NCBI GenBank assembly: GCA_014800065.1
Contig: JAAVGX010000022.1
Coordinates: forward strand, 5,265 to 19,967
Direction of reading: 5' to 3'
DNA from: Bacteroidales bacterium
GTDB lineage: Bacteria; Bacteroidota; Bacteroidia; Bacteroidales; Muribaculaceae
Length of the DNA: 14,703 nucleotides
Shown here in pieces: positions 1 to 6,143 of the stretch. A program made the translations under genes and the position numbers. The notes below the pieces were generated by a model. It did no database searches and had not been told where the DNA came from. It saw only the letters and a list, made by a program, of their open reading frames with translations. How positions within the stretch are numbered: the stretch's first letter is position 1; each line of letters starts with the position of its first letter.

Positions 1-82
1 GGGTAGTCGCATCACCATCGCCGATATCTTCGGCGAACGAGAGGGTCAGCAGGTCATCAATAAGTTCTTCGCGAGTTTTCAT
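1..82 (-). CDS. nadC: Nicotinate-nucleotide pyrophosphorylase (carboxylating), N-terminal fragment
   Basis: Only the first 27 codons are present; the gene runs off the left edge on the minus strand. The reverse complement starts with ATG at 82 and encodes MKTREELIDDLLTLSFAEDI followed by GDGDATT. The 'AEDIGDGDxTT' block close to the N-terminus is the usual start of quinolinate phosphoribosyltransferase (NadC), which makes nicotinate mononucleotide from quinolinate and PRPP in de novo NAD synthesis in the cytoplasm. The catalytic barrel and PRPP-binding residues lie outside the window, so the call rests on this short block. The gene is divergent from rlmH, separated by 70 bases. A minus-strand TACCTTTG box about 29 bases upstream of the start is a plausible promoter. 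Confidence 0.8.
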   Translation of the reverse strand, partial: MKTREELIDDLLTLSFAEDIGDGDATT

Positions 83-110
83 TTATGAGTCTCTTTAGGG
101 TTTTAGCCCA

Positions 111-118
111 CAAAGGTA
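111..118 (-). promoter_or_regulatory. Putative -7 box (TACCTTTG) for nadC
   Basis: Read on the minus strand, 118 to 111 is TACCTTTG, an exact match to the Bacteroidota sigma-ABfr -7 consensus TAnnTTTG. Transcription would start roughly at 104-106 and leave a leader of about 22-24 bases before the nadC ATG at 82. No TTTG box is seen at the usual upstream spacing, so the assignment rests on the -7 box and its position. Confidence 0.5.
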
Positions 119-140
119 AGAATTTTCCCGCAAAATTCAC

Positions 141-148
141 TACCTTTG
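141..148 (+). promoter_or_regulatory. Putative -7 box (TACCTTTG) for rlmH
   Basis: TACCTTTG at 141-148 matches TAnnTTTG exactly. It ends only four bases before the rlmH ATG at 153, so a start site 5-8 bases downstream of the box would fall on or just inside the start codon and give a leaderless message. No clear upstream TTTG box at the usual 19-21 base spacing is visible. Confidence 0.5.
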
Positions 149-152
149 TACC

Positions 153-626
153 ATGAAGATTAAACTTGTATGTATGGGTGGCGTGCGCGACACCCACATA
201 GGGGCGGCTATCGAGTATTATGCTCGCCGAATTCCCTTCTATTGGCCCTTCTCGATGGTGTGCCTGCCGGATGTGCGCACCACCAAAGCAATGACAGCTC
301 AACGGCAGAAAGAGCTTGAAGGTGAGAAGTTTCTGGCCGAATTCGGTCCGGGCGATTTCATCGTCCTCCTGGATGAACGTGGCCGTGAATACACTTCCCG
401 CGAGTTCTCGGCCTTCATTGACCGCAAAGCCGTGGAGGTGGCGCGAAATCTGGTCTTCGTCGTGGGTGGACCGTATGGATTCAGTCAGCCTGTTTATGAC
501 GCTGCGCATAGCAAAATTTCGCTCTCGAAGATGACTTTTCCACACGAGCTGGTACGCTTGTTTTTTGTGGAACAAATCTACCGCGCAGGCACAATTTCAC
601 GCGGCGAACCGTATCATCACGACTGA
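153..626 (+). CDS. rlmH: 23S rRNA (pseudouridine(1915)-N(3))-methyltransferase RlmH
   Basis: This 157-residue protein has the full length and layout of RlmH, the SPOUT-class (trefoil-knot) enzyme that uses S-adenosylmethionine to methylate N3 of pseudouridine 1915 in helix 69 of 23S rRNA, acting on assembled 70S ribosomes. The SAM-binding knot is visible as GGPYGF at residues 105-110 and LSKMTFPHELVR at 124-135. The C-terminal YHH (154-156) is the conserved tail of the family. The N-terminus MKIKLVCMGG aligns with the normal RlmH start, so the ATG at 153 is secure. The gene stands alone between the divergent nadC and the promoter region of the amidase operon, and nothing about it looks truncated. 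It is a housekeeping gene unrelated in function to the downstream cell-wall genes. Confidence 0.96.
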   Translation: MKIKLVCMGGVRDTHIGAAIEYYARRIPFYWPFSMVCLPDVRTTKAMTAQRQKELEGEKFLAEFGPGDFIVLLDERGREYTSREFSAFIDRKAVEVARNLVFVVGGPYGFSQPVYDAAHSKISLSKMTFPHELVRLFFVEQIYRAGTISRGEPYHHD

Positions 627-631
627 AAATT

Positions 632-660
632 CGTTTATAAACCTTAAATAACGTTTATTA
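632..660. repeat. Pair of short direct repeats CGTTTATAA / CGTTTATTA
   Basis: CGTTTATAA at 632-640 and CGTTTATTA at 652-660 differ at one base and are offset by exactly 20 bases, about two helical turns. The first copy sits in the palindrome GTTTATAAAC (633-642). They lie about 60-90 bases upstream of the inferred start of transcription of the amidase operon, where activator sites are often found. No known factor is recognised. Confidence 0.4.
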
Positions 661-672
661 GACCGTCGCCAC

Positions 673-695
673 CCAAATAAATTTGTTCTATTTGG
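673..695. promoter_or_regulatory. Candidate operator: 7-bp dyad over the upstream promoter box
   Basis: CCAAATA (673-679) and TATTTGG (689-695) form a perfect inverted repeat with a 9-base spacer. The spacer contains TTTG (682-685), the probable -33 box for the downstream gene. A dyad of this size centred on a promoter element is a common repressor arrangement. It could also form an AT-rich hairpin, but a DNA-binding site is more plausible because the inferred transcript starts further downstream. Confidence 0.45.
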
Positions 696-714
696 ATTTT
701 ATTTCCTATATTTG
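682..714 (+). promoter_or_regulatory. Bacteroidota-type promoter of the amidase operon
   Basis: TTTG at 682-685 and TATATTTG at 707-714 are separated by 21 bases and match the sigma-ABfr consensus TTTG / TAnnTTTG. Transcription would start near 719-721, giving a leader of about 37 bases before the ATG at 757. A second TTTG at 691-694 is too close to the -7 box to serve. This is the best promoter in the window. Confidence 0.65.
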
Positions 715-717
715 TAG

Positions 718-750
718 TCGGAGAGAAATATAACCACAAAAACTCTCCGA
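718..750 (+). promoter_or_regulatory. Hairpin at the 5' end of the amidase-operon leader
   Basis: TCGGAGAG (718-725) pairs perfectly with CTCTCCGA (743-750) across a 17-base A-rich loop. The 8-bp stem begins within a few bases of the inferred transcription start and ends six bases before the start codon at 757, so nearly the whole leader is the hairpin. Such terminal hairpins can protect an mRNA from decay or set ribosome access; which applies here cannot be seen from sequence. Confidence 0.55.
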
Positions 751-756
751 TATATC

Positions 757-3708
757 ATGAAAATAATACGCACGATTGTCTTATCAGCCCTAATTGCGGC
801 TCCGACATTACTGACACCGATCAACACATTCGCCGGCGAGCGCGAAGACGCCATCGTTTCTATTCTGAACAGCTACAAGCCCGGTACCATGGGCGTTGGT
901 CCTTTCGCTGTTGAGAACCTCTCTATCAACGATAAAAAGAAAACCATTGACGTCACGGTAAACACCAACGCAACCTATCTCACCTTCACCCCACAGCAGC
1001 TGGAACAGATGAAGGATCAGATTCGCAATGCAATGGGTTCGCAGTACGCCAAGTACAAGGTGAACATCACCGGCGATGGTAAGAATTTCGATAAACTTGC
1101 TCTCTTCTCAAATAAAAAATTCATCGCTCCCAAGGAAAAGGATGCCTTCGTTATCAAACACGATGCGCAGCCCGCTCCCGAAGGCCTCGACGGCTCAAAC
1201 ATCGCCCTTTGGCAGAGCCACGGTTGGTACTTCGAACCTAAACTCAACCGATGGGAATGGCAACGAGCTCGAATCTTCCAAACGGTTGAAGACCTCTACA
1301 CCCAGGGCTATGTGATGCCTTTCCTGATGCCGATGCTCGAAAACGCCGGCGCTTATGTGATGAGCCCGCGCGAACGCGACATCAACACCACCGAGCTTAT
1401 CATCGACAATGACGCCTCGCAGTTCGTAACCGGTAAAATGGTGCAGAACGGTGCTTGGAAGAAGGCCGATGCAAACGGTTTCGGTTACACAACTCAGTAC
1501 CTCCACAACGGCGAACACCCCTTCCAAATGGGTAGCGCCATCGAAGCAAACCTTTCCGGAAGCGCCAAAACCACCGCTTCCGTAAGCTACGATGCCGCAA
1601 TCCCGGAAAAAGGCACTTACGCAGTGTACGTCAGCTACGCAACTGTCCCCAACAGCACCAAGGCTGCCGAGTACACCGTCAACGCTGCCGACGGCGCACA
1701 CCGCTTCACAATCAACCAGCGCATGGGTGGCGGAACGTGGATCTACCTCGGTCACTTCCCCTTCGATGCCTCCAAGGACGCAAAAACTCTGGTTGAGCTT
1801 TCAAATGCCGGTAAGAACCGCAAGGAAGTGGTTACTGCCGACGCTGTTAAAATCGGCGGCGGTATGGGCAACGTAGCCCGTATCGTTAAAGAACCTCTGG
1901 ACGATATTGAATACGAATACGTTGTGAGCAACTATCCCCGCTTCGTGGAAGGCGCTCGCTACTTCCTCCAGTGGGCCGGAGCTCCTGACAGCGTTTTCAC
2001 TCCTTCCGACTATGTGAACGACTACGGCGACGACTACAGGAGCCGCGGCCTGTGGGTGAACTGGCTCGCCGGTGGTTCTTCCGTTCTGCCCAAGCAGGAA
2101 GGCCTCAACATTCCCATCGACCTCAGTTTTGCATTCCACTCCGATGCCGGTACTACCCGCAACGACTCAATCATCGGCACCCTTGGTATCTACAGCACAT
2201 ACGACGGCACCTACGCCAACGGTACCGACCGCATGGTTTCCCGTGACTATAACGACCTGGTGATGACCAACATCGTCAACGATATCCGCGAAACATTCGA
2301 ACCCAACTGGACACGCCGCGGCATGTGGGACCAGCGTTACTTCGAAGCTCGTGTGCCCGAAGTACCCGCCATGCTTCTGGAACTCCTCTCCCACCAGAAC
2401 TTCGCCGACATGAAGTACGGCCTCGACCCCGCTTTCCGTTTCGTCGTTTCACGCGCTATATATAAAGGTATGCTCCAATTCCTGGCTCAGCGCGACGGAC
2501 GCTCCTATGTGGTTCAACCTCTGCCCGTACACGCATTCGCAATCACCGAAAACGGCACCAATTCCTACCGCCTGGCCTGGGATATGACCGTGGACAAACT
2601 CGAACCTACCGCAAATCCCACATATTATATTATAGAAGAACGTATCAACGACGGCGCATTCCGCCCCGTGGCTAAGGTTTCAGCACCCGAATATGTTGCC
2701 ACAGTCACCGATTCCGACATCCACTCCTACCGAATCATCGCAGGTAACGACGGCGGTGTATCATTCCCCTCGGAAGTACTCGCTCTCTGCAACAAGCCCG
2801 GAAAACCTGCCGTAACCATCGTGAACGGCTTCACTCGAATCAGCGCTCCCGATTGGTTCGACTCCGGTGAAATCGCCGGATTCTACGACATCCGCGACCA
2901 CGGTGTACCCTATGTTCAGGACATCTCTTTCATCGGCGACCAGTTCGAATTCCGCCGCGAAATTCCCTGGATGGATGACGATGCAGCAGGCTTCGGTGCT
3001 TCCCGCGCAAACTATGAGGAAAAGGTTATCGCCGGTAATACATTCGACTTCGTTTACTCTCACGGCGAAGCCATCAGCAAATGCGGCTACGGATTCGTTT
3101 CCTCTTCTGTGGAAGCTTTCACCAACGCTACCGACAAGCCCGCTATGGTTGACATCATTATGGGCAAGCAGAAAGAAATTCAGAAGGGTCGCGGCGTGTT
3201 CGGAACATACTTCAAGACCTTCCCCTCCGAACTCCAGAACCGCATTGCATCCCTCACCGGCACAGGCACTTCCTTCTTCATAACCGGCTCCTACATCGCC
3301 ACCGACCTTTGGGATAACCCCAATTCTTCCGAAGAGGTGGCTGCCGCCGACAAGGAATTTGCTCGCAACATCCTGGGCTACAACTGGCGCGTGGGTCAGG
3401 CAAGCGTAACGGGCGAAGCTTATCAGGTACAAACCCGTTTCAAAGCCTTCACCAAGGGTGACTATACCTTCTCAAACACTCTCAACGCTGACCTCTACGC
3501 CGTGGAATCACCCGACTCCTTCTACCCCGTAGACAACGCAAAGGGTGCCACTTTCATGCGCTACACCGAGAACAATCTCATCGCCGGCACAGCTTACGAC
3601 GCCGGTAACTACCGCACAGTCTGCATCGGATTCCCCTTCGAATCAATCTTCGATGCCGACGCCCGCGCTCACCTTATGAAACAAGTTCTCGACTTCTTCA
3701 ATAAATAA
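757..3708 (+). CDS. Secreted zinc N-acetylmuramoyl-L-alanine amidase with inserted golvesin/Xly-type domain ('xanthan lyase'-type)
   Basis: The 983-residue protein has a signal peptide (about 1-26, cleavage likely after TFA), so it is exported. Residues 28-140 form an unassigned alpha/beta-looking N-terminal domain. An Amidase_3-type catalytic domain follows in two pieces: SHGW (H155) and TVEDL (E178) lead to the TVED...LENAGAYV helix typical of these enzymes, then FAFHSDAG (H461) gives the third zinc ligand and LLELLSHQN (E542) the catalytic glutamate. Between them, about 215-370, sits a golvesin/Xly carbohydrate-binding-like domain (strands around YAVYVSY and GGGTWIYLG). Residues 600-675 look like a fibronectin type III domain. 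Residues 690-983 resemble a class I glutamine-amidotransferase-like Rossmann domain with no evident nucleophile. By family it should split the MurNAc-L-Ala amide in peptidoglycan. Homologues are often labelled 'xanthan lyase', but no lyase chemistry is supported here. It opens the operon; the next gene starts 39 bases on. Confidence 0.85.
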   Translation: MKIIRTIVLSALIAAPTLLTPINTFAGEREDAIVSILNSYKPGTMGVGPFAVENLSINDKKKTIDVTVNTNATYLTFTPQQLEQMKDQIRNAMGSQYAKYKVNITGDGKNFDKLALFSNKKFIAPKEKDAFVIKHDAQPAPEGLDGSNIALWQSHGWYFEPKLNRWEWQRARIFQTVEDLYTQGYVMPFLMPMLENAGAYVMSPRERDINTTELIIDNDASQFVTGKMVQNGAWKKADANGFGYTTQYLHNGEHPFQMGSAIEANLSGSAKTTASVSYDAAIPEKGTYAVYVSYATVPNSTKAAEYTVNAADGAHRFTINQRMGGGTWIYLGHFPFDASKDAKTLVELSNAGKNRKEVVTADAVKIGGGMGNVARIVKEPLDDIEYEYVVSNYPRFVEGARYFLQWAGAPDSVFTPSDYVNDYGDDYRSRGLWVNWLAGGSSVLPKQEGLNIPIDLSFAFHSDAGTTRNDSIIGTLGIYSTYDGTYANGTDRMVSRDYNDLVMTNIVNDIRETFEPNWTRRGMWDQRYFEARVPEVPAMLLELLSHQNFADMKYGLDPAFRFVVSRAIYKGMLQFLAQRDGRSYVVQPLPVHAFAITENGTNSYRLAWDMTVDKLEPTANPTYYIIEERINDGAFRPVAKVSAPEYVATVTDSDIHSYRIIAGNDGGVSFPSEVLALCNKPGKPAVTIVNGFTRISAPDWFDSGEIAGFYDIRDHGVPYVQDISFIGDQFEFRREIPWMDDDAAGFGASRANYEEKVIAGNTFDFVYSHGEAISKCGYGFVSSSVEAFTNATDKPAMVDIIMGKQKEIQKGRGVFGTYFKTFPSELQNRIASLTGTGTSFFITGSYIATDLWDNPNSSEEVAAADKEFARNILGYNWRVGQASVTGEAYQVQTRFKAFTKGDYTFSNTLNADLYAVESPDSFYPVDNAKGATFMRYTENNLIAGTAYDAGNYRTVCIGFPFESIFDADARAHLMKQVLDFFNK

Positions 3709-3747
3709 CAACCTGTTATCCTGACAATAAACCCAATACATATTTTC

Positions 3748-5211
3748 ATGAAAACAACTGTACAATGCTTCCTCCCCTACATCGACGAAGCACAGGTAAA
3801 GGCCTCTGTTGAGAACCTCAAACAGAGCAGCCTGGTATCCAAAATCACTTTGCTGGCAACCGATCCCGCCGCCAAGGCATGTCTCGACTGCGACATTATC
3901 TACATCGACTCACTCACCACTTCGGCTACCATGAAAAAAATCGCCGAAGCTGCTGTGGCCGACTATATCTTGCTGTACACCAAGCAGAACAACCTGGTGA
4001 TGGGCTACTTCGCCATCGACCGTTTCGTGAAAATTGCCAAGGACTCAAAAGCCGGTATGCTGTATGCCGACTACTACACCGTAGTTGAAGGCAAGAAAAC
4101 CAACTCTCCCGTAATCGACTACCAGTTCGGTTCGCTCCGCGACGACTTCAACTTCGGCTCTGTGCTCTTCTTCAACACCCCGGACTTCAAGAAAGCCGCT
4201 GCCGGTATTGACAAGAGCTTCAGCGCTGCCGGTCTTTACGACCTGCGCCTCCGCATCAGCCGCATCGCTCCCATCGTACACATCAACGAATATCTCTACA
4301 GCGATGTGACCCTGGACAACCGTAAGTCCGGCGAAAAAATCTTCGACTACGTTGACCCCAAGAACCGCGGCGTGCAGATTGAAATGGAAGAGGCTTGCAC
4401 CGACCACCTCAAGGCTATCGGCGGCTACCTCGAACCAGTGTTCGAACCCATCGAATTCAATCGCGGCGACTTCAAGAACGAGGCTTCCGTAATCATCCCC
4501 GTGCGCAACCGCGTCCGCACCATCCGCGATGCCATCAAGAGCGTTCTCTCTCAGAAAACCGACTTCCCCTTCAACCTCATCATCATCGACAACCACTCTA
4601 CCGACGGTACCTCCGAAGCTATCGATGAATTCAAGGATGATCCCCGTGTGATCCACATCATCCCCGAACGCGACGACCTCGGAATCGGCGGTTGCTGGAA
4701 CGTGGGCGCTAACCACCCCGAAGCCGGCAAATTCTGCGTGCAGCTTGACTCCGATGATGTTTACGCCGACGAAAATACCCTCGCTAAGATGGTGAAGGCC
4801 TTCTACGATAACAACTCCGCTATGGTTGTGGGTACTTACATGCTCACCGACATCGACATGAACATGATTCCGCCGGGCGTAATCGACCACAAGGAATGGA
4901 CTCCCGAAAACGGCCGCAACAATGCTCTGCGCATCAACGGTCTGGGCGCTCCCCGTGCATTCTACACCCCCATGCTCCGCGAAATCCATGTGCCCAACAC
5001 CTCCTATGGTGAAGACTACGCGCTTGGCCTGGCCTTCTCACGCCACCACCAGATTGGCCGCGTATACGACGTGGTTTACCTGTGCCGCCGCTGGGAGGAC
5101 AACTCCGACGCTGCTCTGGACATCAACAAGATGAATGCCAACAACCTCTATAAGGACCGTATCCGCACCTGGGAACTCGAGGCTCGAGTTGCTATGAACA
5201 AGGAAAAATAA
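3748..5211 (+). CDS. Family 2 (GT-A) glycosyltransferase with a degenerate N-terminal GT-like half
   Basis: The 487-residue protein has no signal peptide or membrane segment and is predicted cytoplasmic. The C-terminal half (about 245-487) is a standard GT2 domain: [10 protein letters not shown] (246-255), [11 protein letters not shown] with D281 for nucleotide binding, LDSDD (333-337) as the metal-binding DxD, and GED (421-423) in the acceptor/base region. The N-terminal half (1-200) has a similar alternation of strands and helices with GMLYADYY (103-110) where a DxD might lie, but lacks a clear metal motif, so it may be a non-catalytic GT-A copy. Donor and acceptor are unknown. Its stop overlaps the start of the DUF4922 gene by one base (TAATG), indicating translational coupling. 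A role in making or trimming a cell-wall or surface glycan is inferred from neighbours only. Confidence 0.85.
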   Translation: MKTTVQCFLPYIDEAQVKASVENLKQSSLVSKITLLATDPAAKACLDCDIIYIDSLTTSATMKKIAEAAVADYILLYTKQNNLVMGYFAIDRFVKIAKDSKAGMLYADYYTVVEGKKTNSPVIDYQFGSLRDDFNFGSVLFFNTPDFKKAAAGIDKSFSAAGLYDLRLRISRIAPIVHINEYLYSDVTLDNRKSGEKIFDYVDPKNRGVQIEMEEACTDHLKAIGGYLEPVFEPIEFNRGDFKNEASVIIPVRNRVRTIRDAIKSVLSQKTDFPFNLIIIDNHSTDGTSEAIDEFKDDPRVIHIIPERDDLGIGGCWNVGANHPEAGKFCVQLDSDDVYADENTLAKMVKAFYDNNSAMVVGTYMLTDIDMNMIPPGVIDHKEWTPENGRNNALRINGLGAPRAFYTPMLREIHVPNTSYGEDYALGLAFSRHHQIGRVYDVVYLCRRWEDNSDAALDINKMNANNLYKDRIRTWELEARVAMNKEK

Positions 5212-6143
5212 TGGCACTCAACTCCCAAACAGTAAATACATTCATCGCCGAACAGATTGCCGAGTGGCCTCAGGCCGCCGGCAATTTCGAGGCGCTGAAA
5301 GATGTCAAGGTCAAAGACCTGGACGTTGACGGGATGCACATCAAGGTGCAGTTCAACCCCGCCCGCATGGTATCGTCGGCCGCCAAGGTAGATGCCGCAT
5401 CGCTCAAAGCCCGCAAGTGTTTCCTCTGCGCCGCTAATCGCCCCGAAGTGCAGCGCGGTATCAGCTGGGGCGAAAAGTACACCGTACTTATCAACCCCTT
5501 CCCCATCTTCCCCCGTCACCTCACAATCCCCGATGACGGCCATGTGGACCAGCTCATAAACGGCCGAATTGCCGACATGATGCGTCTGGCTCAGGAACTG
5601 GATGAGTACACCGTGTTCTACAACGGTCCCCGCTGCGGTGCTTCAGCTCCCGATCATATGCACTTTCAGGCCGGCAACAGCGACTTCCTTACCATTGGCG
5701 AAGCTCTTGAAAACGCTCGCCACGATGTTGTGGCTACCGAGGGCGACAGTACCCTCGCTATGGTGGACTCTCTGCCCCTGAAGGTATTCGTAATCGATGC
5801 CGCTAATCCCGAAGAAGGTCAAAAGCTCTTCGATCGCCTCTACAACGCCATCCCCGTGCCCGAAGGCGAAAAAGAGCCTATGATGAACCTCCTGTGCTAC
5901 GCCACTCCTACCGGAACACGACTGGTGGTCATTCCACGCAAGAAGCACCGTCCCTCGTTCTACGGCACCGAAGGTGATGAGTGTATGCTCATAAGCCCCG
6001 CTTCTGTGGATATGGGTGGTGTGTTCATCACGCCGCGTCCCCAGGACTTCGACCGCTTTGATGCTGATGTAGCCCGCAAGATTTTTGACGAACTGTGTCT
6101 CTCTTCTGAAGAACTTAACGACATTGCCGCTAATGTTAAATAA
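5211..6143 (+). CDS. DUF4922 HIT-like nucleotidyltransferase/phosphorylase family protein
   Basis: This 310-residue cytoplasmic protein resembles DUF4922 proteins of Bacteroidota. It carries a C-x-x-C pair, CFLC (C70, C73), and a histidine-triad signature APDHMHFQAG with H149-x-H151-x-Q153, the arrangement seen in GalT, Ap4A phosphorylase and GDP-L-galactose phosphorylase, where the middle histidine takes the nucleotidyl group. PRHLTIP (101-107) and IPRKKHRP (241-248) resemble the substrate-binding strands of these two-lobed enzymes. The likely chemistry is transfer or phosphorolysis of a sugar nucleotide or dinucleotide; the substrate is unknown. The ATG overlaps the glycosyltransferase stop, and the stop is overlapped by the SpoIID-like gene, so all three should be made together. 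Such an enzyme could supply or recycle the glycosyltransferase donor, which is inference. Confidence 0.75.
   Translation: MALNSQTVNTFIAEQIAEWPQAAGNFEALKDVKVKDLDVDGMHIKVQFNPARMVSSAAKVDAASLKARKCFLCAANRPEVQRGISWGEKYTVLINPFPIFPRHLTIPDDGHVDQLINGRIADMMRLAQELDEYTVFYNGPRCGASAPDHMHFQAGNSDFLTIGEALENARHDVVATEGDSTLAMVDSLPLKVFVIDAANPEEGQKLFDRLYNAIPVPEGEKEPMMNLLCYATPTGTRLVVIPRKKHRPSFYGTEGDECMLISPASVDMGGVFITPRPQDFDRFDADVARKIFDELCLSSEELNDIAANVK

Noticed and set aside
691..694. Second TTTG as the -33 box of the amidase promoter
   Set aside because: It leaves only 12 bases to the -7 box; the TTTG at 682-685 gives the expected spacing.
2455..2470. AT-rich TATATATAAA patch inside the amidase gene, resembling a promoter
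   Set aside because: It lacks the TTTG ending of the Bacteroidota -7 box, no gene starts nearby, and it encodes conserved residues AIYKG of the amidase domain.
3705..3719. ATAACA-ACC-TGTTAT inverted repeat at the amidase stop codon
   Set aside because: The stem is six mostly A-T pairs with a three-base loop and no T-run; too weak to call a terminator, and the next gene is 39 bases away.
4045..4989. 314-codon open frame antisense to the glycosyltransferase gene
   Set aside because: Composition dominated by V, G, E, F and H, as expected opposite C-ending codons; the opposite strand has clear GT2 motifs.
6085..6132. Upstream TTG start for the SpoIID-like gene
   Set aside because: It would add 16 residues encoded entirely within the DUF4922 gene that do not resemble a signal peptide; the ATG at 6133 gives a normal 11-base overlap.
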